The notes: generated by a model not told the origin, from the sequence alone. Counted from the first letter of the stretch, positions 35,416-47,237 are shown. The stretch is DNA of 64,000 nucleotides from Adiantum capillus-veneris (GCA_014529385.2 CM043960.1:74311410-74375409); one strand, 5' to 3'. Numbers and translations are program-made.

Positions 35416-35421
35416 AATAAA
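35416..35421 (+). promoter_or_regulatory. Polyadenylation signal of G LTR
   Basis: AATAAA about 300 bp after the TATA box; also in the 3' LTR at 40244-40249. The R region would lie between about 35145 and about 35440. Confidence 0.55.
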
Positions 35422-35587
35422 GCTTTAGGTTTTGTGAGTATGTTTTCTTGCAATGTTTTGCCCATGTGAGGTGTGCGGAATCGCCACCTAGTCTTGTGTT
35501 TTGGAGTGAGCTTGTGTATGTGTGAAGGGTGTGCGGATTCTCCATCCTTTTGTGGTGCCTAAGTACTAAGCCGCTATACCCCCTCCC

Positions 35588-35630
<43 letters not shown>

Positions 35631-35709
35631 CCCTTTCCTCTTCATCATTACTCCCAAGCATCCATCTCTCTTGGATGAAAACTTTGTTATGGTGGTGTGT
35701 TGTTTGCGT

Positions 35710-35728
35710 CCTAGCCGCTGAAGCTAGG
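35710..35728 (+). promoter_or_regulatory. U5 hairpin of element G
   Basis: CCTAGC, loop CGCTGAA, GCTAGG. Also at 40552-40570 in the 3' LTR and 44674-44692 (minus) in the solo LTR. Confidence 0.6.
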
Positions 35729-35834
35729 TGGTGCCCCCCCTGTTTGCTTTACCATGACAGGCTCGAGGTGCGCCATTCGGTCCCCGGTGTTTTAGAGGCC
35801 GTCGGGGTTCGGGGATCGCTTTACTCCCTTCATT

Positions 35835-35848
35835 TGGTGCCCCCACTA
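35835..35848 (+). promoter_or_regulatory. Element G primer binding site
   Basis: TGGTGCCCCCACTA begins 2 nt after the LTR. The TGGTGCCCC core is shared with C and D. Confidence 0.72.
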
Positions 35849-35905
35849 AGGATCTTTTCATGAAACCCTTCAGTTTACAAGACTGAAACCCTTAAACTAT
35901 TGTGA

Positions 35906-36166
35906 ATGGATGAATGGCTAGCAGGATTTGCTAATTGGACGACAGAAGAAGAAGAGCTCCAAGCACAACTAGACGAACTCCGCATCTCCATCGAAGCTCG
36001 AGTGCCAGGCGTAACGGTAATCGATTTGCAGTGGGAGAGTCAACCAACACGCCAAACCCAATGGATATACATAGGCCAAGTGCCAAGAAGAAGAAGGAGA
36101 AGGTCGAAACCATGTCCGCAACCTACAACCAACCCACAACAACAAAATGGAAGGAGCTCTACATAA
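35906..36166 (+). CDS. First leader ORF of element G (EWL-NW-TEEEE type)
   Basis: An 86-residue ORF with ATG start, 58 nt after the primer site. Its N-terminus MDEWLAGFANWTTEEEE matches the first leader ORF of D. An acidic region is followed by a basic stretch (PRRRRRRSKP) that could bind nucleic acid or act in nuclear localisation (inference). It overlaps the next ORF by 20 bases in another frame. Confidence 0.5.
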   Translation: MDEWLAGFANWTTEEEELQAQLDELRISIEARVPGVTVIDLQWESQPTRQTQWIYIGQVPRRRRRRSKPCPQPTTNPQQQNGRSST

Positions 36167-36371
36167 TAGAGAATCAACACTATTCTACTTTGAGAATCGG
36201 GTAACTCAAGTCACCGAGGTAATTATCACAGTCAGTTTTCAAGTCGCACCTGATGCTGCAGCACAGATAACGGAATCATTGGCTCACACTCTCACTAAAG
36301 AAACTAGGGATCTACTGAGTTTGTTTCAGGAAAGAACACCACCCTCTCCCACAAGCTTGGACAGTGACTAA
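36147..36371 (+). CDS. Second leader ORF of element G
   Basis: A 74-residue ORF with ATG start. No match is recognised within the window or from memory. It overlaps the end of the first leader ORF and stops 17 bases before the third. The tight packing of three ORFs between primer site and gag is its main support. Confidence 0.35.
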   Translation: MEGALHNRESTLFYFENRVTQVTEVIITVSFQVAPDAAAQITESLAHTLTKETRDLLSLFQERTPPSPTSLDSD

Positions 36372-36388
36372 GCACCTCTAAACTGCAC

Positions 36389-36607
36389 ATGAATCAATAC
36401 AACCTACCTCAAGACAGATCATACATACCAACACGTGTACGCTCAATCAAGGTAATACTGGATTTGAAGGCTCACTACCAGCACGTCATTGACACCATGC
36501 TGGGTGGGGAGCGATTTTTTGAGGTTCTGGCATCAGATCAACCATTTGTCCTACCTTTGGTACAAGGCAATGTACCGTTTGAAGTTTTAATCTATGTCCT
36601 AGTATAA
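36389..36607 (+). CDS. Third leader ORF of element G (LPL family)
   Basis: A 72-residue ORF with an ATG start, ending 84 bp before the gag ATG. It contains GGERFFEVLAS, PFVLPLV and PFEVLIYVLV. It aligns over its C-terminal 55 residues without gaps to the two ORFs that precede gag in element C (21795-22007 and 21555-21773). Same size, same position next to gag, and same motif order argue for a conserved small protein of this Tat-like group. No function is known to me. A compact beta/alpha fold is suggested by the hydrophobic pattern. Confidence 0.6.
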   Translation: MNQYNLPQDRSYIPTRVRSIKVILDLKAHYQHVIDTMLGGERFFEVLASDQPFVLPLVQGNVPFEVLIYVLV

Positions 36608-36690
36608 GAGGGTATACACGCCTCCTTGTAAAGAAGAAAAAAACTTTTGCAAGTTAAGCAGTGTGTCTTTCTAGCTCTCTCTCAGTAATC

Positions 36691-39156
36691 ATGGCAAGTG
36701 TAGCATTTCCAACATTTAAAGGAAAGAAGGGGGAGGATTTGGTAACAGACTTCCTAGATGACTTTGAAGTAGCATGTGTAGTGAGCAACAAAGATACGGA
36801 TGAATCCCGGGTTAGAATCTTTAAGCATCTCATTAAGCTAGAAGCTAGATCATGGTACAATGCACTTCCACAAGCAACCAAGGATGACTGGGAACCCTTA
36901 AAAACCGCTTTTAAGAGGCGCTTTGGGGGAGGTACCACTTCAGAAAAGTTGTGGGACAAGTTGAGAGACTTGAAGCAGGAGGGTCTTTTAGAATATGCCA
37001 CCTATGAGTCCAAATTTGTGGATTTGTGGGAACGGTGGGTTGAGTCACTGGCAAGGGGAGAAGCTGCACCCGATTTCCTAAAAAAAGATCGGTTCACGCA
37101 TGGCTTATGGCCGCTTCTCAAGGAGAAGGTGAAAGGTAGATTCCCGGCTACGTACGAGTTAGCCGTTGAGATTGCTCGCCTTAAGGACAAGAAGCTGCGA
37201 ATGAAAGCCAAAGAAACCGAGTCAATAGAAGCAGGAACATCGCGTCGACGAGCAACTACAACAACCACCATACCACCACCACCGGCTCTTGGGGTAAGAG
37301 ATGACCAACAAGATATGTTGGCCCATATTACTGACCAACTACAGAGTTTGTCTGTCCACTTAATACAACAAGGGAGGAGTCAAGAAAGAGATCAAGACCC
37401 TGGAAGAGCACGACGACAAAACAAGAAGTATCATTGCTACAACTGCGGAGAAGACGGTCACGGTATGTACTACTGTCCCAAACCACGACAAAACTATAAT
37501 AGAGGAGGTAGGAGGAACCAATTGTCACCCCCTAGAGAAAGAACACCCCCACCCCGAGCACCACCCCCACCAACACAAATTCTACGTCCACCCCAGACAC
37601 CACTACAAGAATCCATCCCACCTCTTCCACCAGCCCCACCACCTGATCGCCTTGTAAACATCATAAGGCTAGAAGAGAAAGGAAAAGCCGTAGTAGTGGA
37701 TCCACCCAGAGCAAAGGAGAGGGACAAGGGTAAGGAGAAGGTAACCTTTTTAGAACCACTTGAAGCCATGACTGTGAAAAGAGCTACGAGGGAGAAAGCT
37801 ACACAATCAGATGATGAGAGAAGCATGAGAGGAGAAACTAGCAAGAGGCCATCGAGGCCACGACGGAAATTGGGCATCACCGACTTCCAGCTAGGGGAAA
37901 GTTCTAAGCCCTATGATCTAACATTGGATGTGGCAGAGCAAGGACCGAAGATTACATGGCCACAGCTGCTACATCTTGCACCAAAAGTAAGGCGACAATG
38001 GTCTAAAATGGTAAGTACAAGACGCTCCAAAACAAAGGTAGCCGGAGCAATTTCGGGATGCAACATGGATGACATCCTTCCAATTGTCGACGTAAACATA
38101 AAACGAAAGAGGGTTGGAAACACCTACATTGATGGAGGTGCACAAATCTGTGTAATGAGCGAAGCTATGATGCTTCGATTAGGGCTCGAGGTTGACAGGC
38201 CTTCTCCATGCAAGGCAAAGATGGCAAACAACGCAAAAGTTAAGTGTGTGGGTGTGGTAAGTGCCGTGAAAATCAAATCTTTCAACACTGAGGTAGAGGT
38301 AGATGTTTTTGTGATGCCTACTAAGGGGGAGGGCTATCCACTAATTTTGGGAAGGCCATGGTTGATGGCCATGAAGGCAAAACAGGACTGGGGTACTGGC
38401 CTTCTACGCATGACCGGTAAGAAAGGGGAGACAATCTACTACGACATGAGGATTGGCAAGCAAAATCAAATGAATCTGGAAACATCGGCAGATGAAACCA
38501 CTAGCGAATCTTCCAGTTCTGAGGAGGAGACCCCATCCACCGACGAAAGTGACAGTTCCATTGATGTGATGGGTATCATTATGAAGGATCCACAAAGGGT
38601 AAGCACAACTGGTGATCCATCACCAAAAGGGCAACCCAATGAAGAGGAGAGAAAATCACCTGGCCTAGGAGGAAGTAGGTTGAAGGGTATGTTGTCTACA
38701 GAATTAACACTTGAGGAGAAAGATAGTTTTTTGCAAATGTTGATGGGATTTCCTAACCTGTTCATTGACAACTATGAAAGAATCACAGGCATTACAGTGG
38801 TGGAACATCATATTAAGCTGAAGGAAGGGGTAAAACCAGTTGTGCAAAAGCTACGACGACTGGGGGTCATACAAGAAAAGGCACTCTTGGCCGAGGTAAG
38901 GAAACTGCTGGAGGGGGGATTCATCTATCCTGTAGAAAACTCAGAATGGGTGTCACCCGTAGTGGTGACGCCTAAAAAGAATGGTAAGTGGAGGGTCTGT
39001 GTTGACTACAAACCACTAAATGCAGCTACAAAGAGATACCACTTTCCTCTCCCTTTCTTGGAAGAAATTCTGAATGAAGTAGCGGGGAGGGCTAATGATG
39101 GGGGCTTTTCACACGCCAAGCTCCCATACCCCTCTTCTCTCGTCCCCACCCCATGA
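36691..39156 (+). CDS. Element G gag-protease with truncated reverse transcriptase
   Basis: ATG 36691 is chosen because homology to C gag begins just after it. The frame stays open for 821 codons. It has a capsid-type gag (DFLDDFEVAC, ARSWYNALP, LKTAFKRRFGG, FLKKDRF), a zinc knuckle at 37435-37476 (CYNCGEDGHGMYYC), a Pro-rich spacer, protease DGGAQICVMSE (Asp at 38131-38133) with ILGRPWLMAM, and RT fingers (WVSPVVVTPKK, WRVCVDYKPLN, FPLPFLEEILNEVAG). At about 39083 it passes directly into the polypurine tract and LTR, giving a short foreign tail. Gag and protease appear functional; polymerase and integrase would have to come from another element. Confidence 0.85.
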   Translation: MASVAFPTFKGKKGEDLVTDFLDDFEVACVVSNKDTDESRVRIFKHLIKLEARSWYNALPQATKDDWEPLKTAFKRRFGGGTTSEKLWDKLRDLKQEGLLEYATYESKFVDLWERWVESLARGEAAPDFLKKDRFTHGLWPLLKEKVKGRFPATYELAVEIARLKDKKLRMKAKETESIEAGTSRRRATTTTTIPPPPALGVRDDQQDMLAHITDQLQSLSVHLIQQGRSQERDQDPGRARRQNKKYHCYNCGEDGHGMYYCPKPRQNYNRGGRRNQLSPPRERTPPPRAPPPPTQILRPPQTPLQESIPPLPPAPPPDRLVNIIRLEEKGKAVVVDPPRAKERDKGKEKVTFLEPLEAMTVKRATREKATQSDDERSMRGETSKRPSRPRRKLGITDFQLGESSKPYDLTLDVAEQGPKITWPQLLHLAPKVRRQWSKMVSTRRSKTKVAGAISGCNMDDILPIVDVNIKRKRVGNTYIDGGAQICVMSEAMMLRLGLEVDRPSPCKAKMANNAKVKCVGVVSAVKIKSFNTEVEVDVFVMPTKGEGYPLILGRPWLMAMKAKQDWGTGLLRMTGKKGETIYYDMRIGKQNQMNLETSADETTSESSSSEEETPSTDESDSSIDVMGIIMKDPQRVSTTGDPSPKGQPNEEERKSPGLGGSRLKGMLSTELTLEEKDSFLQMLMGFPNLFIDNYERITGITVVEHHIKLKEGVKPVVQKLRRLGVIQEKALLAEVRKLLEGGFIYPVENSEWVSPVVVTPKKNGKWRVCVDYKPLNAATKRYHFPLPFLEEILNEVAGRANDGGFSHAKLPYPSSLVPTP
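39083..39095 (+). promoter_or_regulatory. Element G polypurine tract
   Basis: GGGGAGGGCTAA directly precedes the 3' LTR. The internal deletion ends exactly here. Confidence 0.8.
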
Positions 39157-40407
39157 AAACCCCCTCTTATGGAGGGAGTGATAAAAGGCATTGGAAAAAG
39201 TAAGAAAAAATAAAGTATGATTATGTAAATATATAAGAAAGGTAAAATAGGCCACCTCATGCCTGCGGGGTAGCCCATCCCCACCTTGCCTCCTTTTTCT
39301 TCATTGTTGCCCCGCCGGGTGTCTCTTTTCCTCTCCTCCACTCAAAAGGTCAACCCCCTCTCTCTTCCCCTTGTCATTTCTCCTTTCTCTCTCCCGTCAA
39401 GCTACCCCACCTCTCACCAATAATGCATTATAACTCACCAATAATGCACCCTAACTCACATGCAACTTACCCTATCTTCCAAAATAGTATACCCCACCCC
39501 CTCTTTCTCTCTCCTATCATATCCCATGACCCAAATACCCCCCCTCTCTCTCTAAAGGGCGCCATGTCTCTTGTCTTGTAGCTAAATAACCTCCCCCACA
39601 CTCACACACACTCAGTTTCACTGAAAAAGGTGCCCACAGACCCATCCCCACCCGGTGGTTACCTGATTTTTCTTGTGTTCACACACATCTGCACACAGAT
39701 TCACCTCTGAACACACTCCCCTCTCTCCCCTCTTGTAATTACTTTATTCTCCATGTCACCTCTCACTTTTTTTCATCAACCCATCTCTCTCTCTTAGTCT
39801 CTCTCTCATGAGACTGCTATTCTAGCACATATACACACAGCCAAACAAGTGGGGCCCACAGTCACATGGCCTATGTAGATAATGATTTCTTCATTTCTAA
39901 ATTCTAGAATTTCTCCTCCCTCCTCCCCTATATAAAGAGGGGTCACCATCACACTAAGGACACACAACATCACCAAAGAACACACTATGCACTGTGTGTG
40001 CCTAGTGCACATACACACACCAACACCATCACCATCACCATCACTACAATCACCATGCTTGTCTTGAGCATGACCTCTACACCCTTGGCTATGGAAGATG
40101 AAGGGCAACTAAATGAAGGATGATGGCCATAATCCTCGTGCGAGTCTTCGCCATCAACTCCCACCTATCCGCCATGTGCTCTACCACTCTCTCCCTTCTC
40201 ATTCCCCTACCCTATGCTCCCTATTTCATCGCCTAATTCTCTAAATAAAGCTTTAGGTTTTGTGAGTATGTTTTATTGCAATGTTTTGCCCATGTAAGGT
40301 GTGCGGAATCGCCACCTAGTCTTGTGTTTTGGAGTGAGCTTGTGTATGTGTGAAGGGTGTGCGGATTCGCCATCCTTTTGTGGTGCCTAAGTACTAAGCC
40401 TCTATAC

Positions 40408-40462
<55 letters not shown>

Positions 40463-40674
40463 TGATCTCATTCCCTTTCCTCTTCATCATTACTCCCAAG
40501 CATCCATCTCTCTTGGATGAAAACTTTGTTATGGTGGTGTGTTGTTTGCGTCCTAGCCGCTGAAGCTAGGTGGTGCCTCCCCTGTTTGCTTTACCATGAC
40601 AGGCTCGAGGCACGCCATTCGGTCCTCGGTGTTTTAGAGGCCGTCGGGGTTCAGGGTTCGCTTTGCTCCCGTCA
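39096..40674 (+). repeat. Element G 3' LTR
   Basis: 1579 bp, partner of 34281-35832, with a longer (CT)n run at about 40410-40459. It ends GCTCCCGTCA. No gene is seen. Confidence 0.93.
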
Positions 40675-40944
40675 GTGGCATGCCGTGGTGGTAGAGAGAT
40701 AGTGGAAGAAGGTGGTGCAACCTACTTGGTGCGCTCTCTAAGACGACTCAATGATGGTGCATACTTACTACCATGAGCATGTATGCGTGTGTGCATCGAC
40801 CATTGGAGTCGAGAGATGGATGTGGTTCCCTTCGCATGGTGCAATTCCCAAGGAAAACCCAACACACAAAACCCCCCTTCTAGTGATGGAAATGTTGTGA
40901 ATCCTTCCCACTACACTCTATCAAATGCTTGGCTCACCATGAAT

Positions 40945-40970
40945 CCCCCCCCCCCCCCCCCCCCCCCCCC
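40945..40970. repeat. Poly-C run of 26
   Basis: The matching place in the right LTR near 50700-50718 reads GCCCCACCCCCCCGG, so the run expanded or is an assembly artefact in one copy. Confidence 0.9.
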
Positions 40971-41641
40971 GATAGTGACCTCTCAGTGCCAATTTATAGG
41001 TGTTGGCTGCTTGGATTATGGTAATCCCAGTGTGGTTAGGGTAAGCTTAATCGGGGAGACAAAGCAAGTGGTGGGCCCCGTGTGGTTGACGCTTGCTTTT
41101 TTTTGGGAGGTTATTAAAAGATGGGAATCTCTAGGTGGGCCTTTGTGACCATCACCTAGAGAGAGGATATTTACAAAAAAATGGAAATTTACAATGGCTT
41201 GGGTGAAAACTGAAGATAATGATAAAAATAACCTATAAATTACTGGAATGGCATTGTGGTTGCGTGTTGCCAGAGAATGGTGTGCTCTCGGTGCGTCGAT
41301 GTCGAGCGTACTTGTTTTTGGAGTTGGCCGGGGCATGCTTTCGGCACATTTTCTCTTTTTGTTGTTGGCGGCGCGTGCTTTGGATCCTTCTTCTTTATTC
41401 GTCGATGTCGTAGTCGTAACCTTTGTGTTTTTTTTTGTATTTGTGGTGCGGCGCGTATATGCGTGTGTGTGGGTATTGGTGCATGAGGGCGGGTGTGTGT
41501 ATGTATATGTATGTGTGTGCGCGTAAACGTGTGTGGGAAGGGCTTTAATATATATACAATATATTTATTTATTTTTATTTTTTTTCGTTTTGATGGCTGA
41601 CGGCCGGCCCGGCTGCCTGCTAAAACTGCGCGAGGCGGATT

Positions 41642-42788
<1,147 letters not shown>

Positions 42789-42878
42789 ATAAGCTACGGG
42801 GGGGGGTAATGAGAGTGGGGTGGGAAAAAATAAGTTTCTTTTTCTTTTTTTTCTTTGATTTTCGAAAGTCGGCTATCA

Positions 42879-42891
42879 TTAGCCCTCTCCC
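42879..42891 (-). promoter_or_regulatory. Element D polypurine tract
   Basis: On the minus strand GGGAGAGGGCTAA directly precedes the LTR start TGATAGCCG. Confidence 0.8.
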
Positions 42892-42906
42892 TTTGGCTAG
42901 AGGCAT

Positions 42907-43941
42907 TCATGCTTCTAGCCCTTCTTCTGCTTCCTCAGTTGTAGAGTTAGAGGGTTCTCCCTCCTCTGGAATGTCTAGCACAAATTCTGGGTCAAACCTA
43001 AGAAAATACATTCTCAGTATCCATCCATTGACCCTAGTCTTGTGAATTCTCCCATCGGCTTCCATCAGCTTATAGCTATCGTTGTCATAGCGTTTCTTGA
43101 TGATGAATGGCCCTTCCCATCTGGGTTGAAATTTCTTATCCTTTCTAGTGTCAAATTTGTTGTCATATTGCAGTACTAACATGCCTTTTTGCAGTCCCTT
43201 TTCTTTAAGCCCTTGATTGAAAGTGAGCCGACGTCGTTCTACCTGTGCTGCATAGTTATTGATTGCTTCTTCCCTATCCAGTTGGAGTCTCTCCAGATCC
43301 AAGATGTGGTTCCAGAGGTTTGCAATTGGACGATGTGTCTGGCTAGCCAAAACTCGTAAGCTGGCTATTTGTACCTCAATGGGTAGAATTGCCTCCTCCC
43401 CATAAACTAGATGGAAAGGAGTGAAACCTAGTGATGTTCGGAACGTTGTTCTGTAGGCCCAAAGAGCTGCCATGAGATGTTTATCCCAGTCCCCTGTGTG
43501 GTTGTTCACCTGTTTTGTGATGATTTTGCAAATCATTCCATTTACCTTCTCTACTAGACCATTGCATTGTGGATAGTATGGTGTGGAATGCCTATGTGTG
43601 ATGCCTAACTTCTTCATCAGTTCTCCCAGCAAATCACCTCTGAATCCAGGTCCTCTATCTGATATTATCTCAAGAGGAGTGCCAAAATGGCAAACGATGT
43701 GCTCAAAAATGAACTTTGCCACCTCTTGGGCTGTAATGCGGGTGGTGGCCATTGCTTCTGCCCATCGAGTCATGTATTATACACCCACTATGATGTACAG
43801 TTTACCTGATTAGGCCCTTGGTAAAGGACCGATTGCATCTATTCCCCATTTCTCAAAAGGACCATATGAGCTGATAGGGGTTTGTGGCTCGTAGGTCAAC
43901 GTGCGATCAATGGCCACTTGACAAGCCTTGCATGTTTTACA
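42907..43941 (-). pseudogene. Element D integrase, core and C-terminus
   Basis: In-frame continuation after a TGA at about 43941 (in the zinc region before CKTCKACQ). Stops also lie near 43810 and 43780. From 43773 the frame is open for 288 codons: DRGPGF with the second catalytic Asp, HSTPYYPQCNGLVEK with the Glu region, ALWAYRTTFRTSLGF, FHLVYGEEAIL, and the C-terminal tail (VLQYDNKF, RWEGPFIIKKRY, NGWILRMYFLRF). It ends with an acidic tail close to the polypurine tract, as in C. Confidence 0.85.
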
Positions 43942-44570
43942 TCAATGGTGTACATCCCTGTTCAAACTAGGCCAAAAGTATCCTGCCTGTAGAATCTTCC
44001 TACTGGTGGAAAAATGACCGTCGCAGACGCCGCCATGGCAACTTGAAATTAACTCTGTGATTTCACTGGAGGTTGGCACCCGCCTGATAATTTGATCTTT
44101 GTCCTTACAATACAAGTGGTCGTCTATAAGGCGGTACCTAGTAGCCTTTCTTACCAGCCACTTTTTTTGGCCTTTGGTGTGTCCTGTTGGACATTCTCCT
44201 GTATCTAGAAAACTAATGATATCAGGCATAGCATCACTACCTTGGAAGAGGGGTAGTTTTAATTTAATCTCCCCTACGAGAACGTCTTGTATTCTTTCTT
44301 TACCTAGCGCATCTGCCTCTTGATTTTCTGCTATGGGGACATGGAATAGTTTCACTAATCCAAACATCTTTAGAAGGTCCTTAACTTGGCGAAGTTGACC
44401 AAGTAAAACCTGAGTTTTGCAATCCCAGGTTCCATTTATCTGCCGAACACATTTAGGCGCTGAATTCTTTGTGAAATACGTTGTTCCAACCCAAGAATTA
44501 GGGCTGCATATTCTGGTTCATTGATGGAGTGGGAGTGTAATAACTGCCCCATGGAGAATAATCTTTCTTG
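43942..44570 (-). pseudogene. Element D second RNase H (3' half) and integrase N-terminus
   Basis: After the solo LTR the archaeal-type RNase H continues (SINEPEYAALILGLEQR) with stops near 44435 and 44375. From 44367 the linker and integrase zinc domain follow: LFHVPIAENQEADALGKE, KKWLVRKATRYRLIDDHLY, CHGGVCDGHF, ILQAGYFWPSL. The His/Cys spacing matches element C. Confidence 0.78.
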
Positions 44571-46092
44571 TGACGGGAGCAAAGCGAACCCCGAACCCCC
44601 GGCGGCCTCTAAAACACCGGGGAACGAATGGCGTGCCTCGAGCCTGTCACGGTAAAGCGAACAGGGGGCACCACCTAGCTTTAGCGGCTAGGACGCAAAC
44701 AACACACCACCATAACAAAGTGTTCATCCAAGAGAGATGGATGTTTGGGAGTAATGATGAAGAGGAAAGGGAATGAGATCAAGTGAGAGAGAGAGAGAGA
44801 GAGTGAGGGAGGGGGTATAGCGGCTTAGTACTTAGGCACCACAAAAGGATGGCGAATCCGCACACCCTTCACACATACACAAGCTCACTCCAAACACAAG
44901 ACTAGGTGGCGATTCCGCACACCTCACATGGGCAAAACATTGCAAGAAAACATACTCACAAAACCTCAAGCTTTATTTAGAGAATAAGGCGATGAAATGG
45001 GGAGCATAGGGTAGGGGAATGAGAAGGGAGAGCGTGGTAGAGCACATGGCGGATAGGTGGGAGTTGATGACGAAGACTTGCACGAGGATTATGGCCATCA
45101 TCCTTCATTTAGTTGCCCTTCATCTTCCATAGCCCAAGGGTGTAGAGGTCATGCTCAAGACGAGCATGGTGATTGCGGTGATGGTGATGGTAATGGTGTG
45201 GGTGTGTGTGTGTGCACTAGGCACACACAGTGCATAGTGTGTTCTTTCGTGATGGTGTGTGTGTGTTTAGTGTGATGGTGACCCCTCTTTATATAGGGGA
45301 GGAGGGGGGAGAAATTCTAGAATTTAGAAATGAAGAAATCATTATCATCATAGGCCATGTGACTGTGGGCCCCACTTGTCTGGCTGTGTGTATATGTGCC
45401 AGAACAGCAGTCTCATGAGAGAGAGACTAAGAGAGAGAGATGGGTGAATGGAAAAAAGAGAGGTGACATGGAGAATAAAGTAACTACAAGAGGGGAGAGA
45501 AGGGAGTGTGTTCAGAGGTGAATCTGTGTGCAGATGTGTGTGAACACAAGAAAATCAGGTAACCACTGGGTGGGGATGGGTCTGTGGGCACCTTTTTCAG
45601 TGAAACTGAGTGTGTGTGAGTGTGGGGGAGGCCATCTGGCTACAAGACAAGAGAGATTTTGAATTTTAGAGAGAGAGGGGGGTATTTGGATCATGGGAGA
45701 GTGTAGGAGAGAGAAAAGGGGGGGTGGGGTATACTGTTTTGGAAGATAGGAGAGGTAGCATGTGAGTTAGGGTGCATTATTGGTAAGGACAGGGGGTGGG
45801 GTAGCTTCAAGGGAGAGAGAAAGGAGAAAGGACAAGGGGAAGAGTGAGGGGGTTGACCTTTTGAGTGGAGGAGAGGAAAAGGGACACCCGGCGGGGCAAC
45901 AGTGAAGAAAAAAGAGGCAAGGTGGGGATGGGCTACCCCGCAGGCATGAGGTGGCCTATTTTACCTTTCTTATATATTTACATAATCATACTTTATTTTT
46001 TTCTTACTTTGTCCAATGCCTTTTATCACTCCCTCCCTAAGAAGACGAGAGAAGAGGGGTATGGGAGCTTGGCTTGTGAAAAGCCTCCATCA
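44571..46092 (-). mobile_element. Solo LTR of the G family inside element D
   Basis: On the plus strand it starts TGACGGGAGCAAAGCG and ends GCCTCCATCA. It is the reverse complement of the G LTRs over its whole 1.52 kb. Target duplication CTTG (44567-44570, 46093-46096) is 4 bp. It includes the U5 hairpin (44674-44692), a polyA signal (TTTATT near 44975) and a TATA box on the minus strand (45287-45295). A solo LTR is the expected product of recombination between the two LTRs of a full element. Confidence 0.92.
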
Positions 46093-46096
46093 CTTG

Positions 46097-47236
46097 CTGT
46101 TCATTGAAAATGACCATGCGTGCTGCAGACTGATCCATTGTTCTCTTGTATGCTCCGTCAAAGAAAAGAGAGTGAGCTCTCTCTAGCCTAGAACTTTCTA
46201 TCTTTGGTGTTTCTTCCTTTGCTTCCATGTTGACCTTCAGCTTCTTCTCATAATGGCGATGAGTGAGAATTCCCGCTAAACTAGCCCTTGTGGAGTTTTC
46301 TACTTGCATGGTGTAGTCAAACTCTTGTAGTCTAATTAACCACTTTGAGATCCTAGATGAGACATCCATGTGTCGCATTACATATGGGAAGACCTCCTCC
46401 ATTGTCGGGATTACAAAGGGTCTAGGTAGGAGATAGGAGCGGAACTTTGTGGTAGCAAACATCAATGCCAGAACCATGTGCTCTACTTCGGTAAATCCTT
46501 TTTCTGACGGGGTCATGACCCGACTAGAGAAGTAAATAGGGCGTATGAAAGAAGTTTTGGGGTCCTTTTGCATTAGCACTGCTCCAAGTGTATCACTTCC
46601 CACACTAGGGTTCACATAAAATGGCTCGTCCCACTTAGGAGGTGAAATAGTGGGAAGCTTAGCTAGGATTTGCTTCACCTCAGTAAACTGCTGCTTGTTC
46701 TCTTCACCCCATGAGAATACATCCCTCTGGGTGAGTTGTTGTAGGGGAAGGACCACTTGAGATAGTAGGTGAATGAACCTGCTTAAGTATCTTACCTTCT
46801 GAAAGAAAGAAACCAGTTGCTTGGCGGTGGTGGGTGATGATAAAGATACCAAAGCTTGAATCTTGCTTGAGTCAGTCTCGATTCCTTTTGCGTAAATTAC
46901 ATGACCAAGGAGAGTGACTTTTCTCTCACCAATGTGACACTTGTCCACGTTGAGTTGGCCACCCAAGGTTTGCAGCCTAGTTAAGCCATCATAGACTTTG
47001 CTTAAATGAAGGGCTCGTGAGCTATAAATGCAAAAAACATCTATGAAAACCCGTATTGATGTTCCAAAGTAGGGTTGGAAAACAAAAGTCACATAGCGTT
47101 GAAACGTGGCCGGGGAGTTAGTGAGGCCAAACGGCATCACTCTGTAGGAAAACATCCCCATGGTGTGATAAAGGTTGTCTTCTTCTGATCCTCCTCCGCA
47201 ATGCTAATCTGGAAGTACCCTGAGTAGCCATCTCAT
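46097..47236 (-). pseudogene. Element D reverse transcriptase palm to second RNase H (5' half)
   Basis: From 47161 the frame is open for about 355 codons: [17 protein letters not shown], then FIDV at 47036-47047 where a second Asp is expected, thumb (LLGHVIYAKG), RNase H (DTLGAVLMQKDP, IYFSSRVM, TEVEHM) and the beginning of the archaeal-type RNase H (LFFDGAYKRTMDQ). It is cut by the solo LTR at 46092. A frameshift separates it from the upstream RT part. The FIDV change alone would abolish polymerisation. Confidence 0.85.
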
Positions 47237-47237
47237 A

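Larger units (their letters stand above)
34281..35832 (+). repeat. Element G 5' LTR
   Basis: 1552 bp, TGATGGGGGCTTTTCAC ... TTTACTCCCTTCA. It contains a TATA box (35113-35121), AATAAA (35416-35421), a (CT)n run (35590-35627) and the U5 hairpin (35710-35728). The last 130 bp are homologous to the U5 of element D, although the rest of the two LTRs differs. No gene is seen. Confidence 0.93.
34281..40674 (+). mobile_element. G: Tat-like Gypsy element with open gag-protease, pol deleted
   Basis: LTRs are 34281-35832 and 39096-40674, with target duplication GTGG (34277-34280, 40675-40678). The interior holds three small leader ORFs and a gag-protease-RT ORF that jumps from early RT straight to the polypurine tract. 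RT palm, RNase H and integrase are absent. The LTRs look 1-2% different by eye. It is probably mobilised in trans, or deleted after insertion. Confidence 0.92.
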
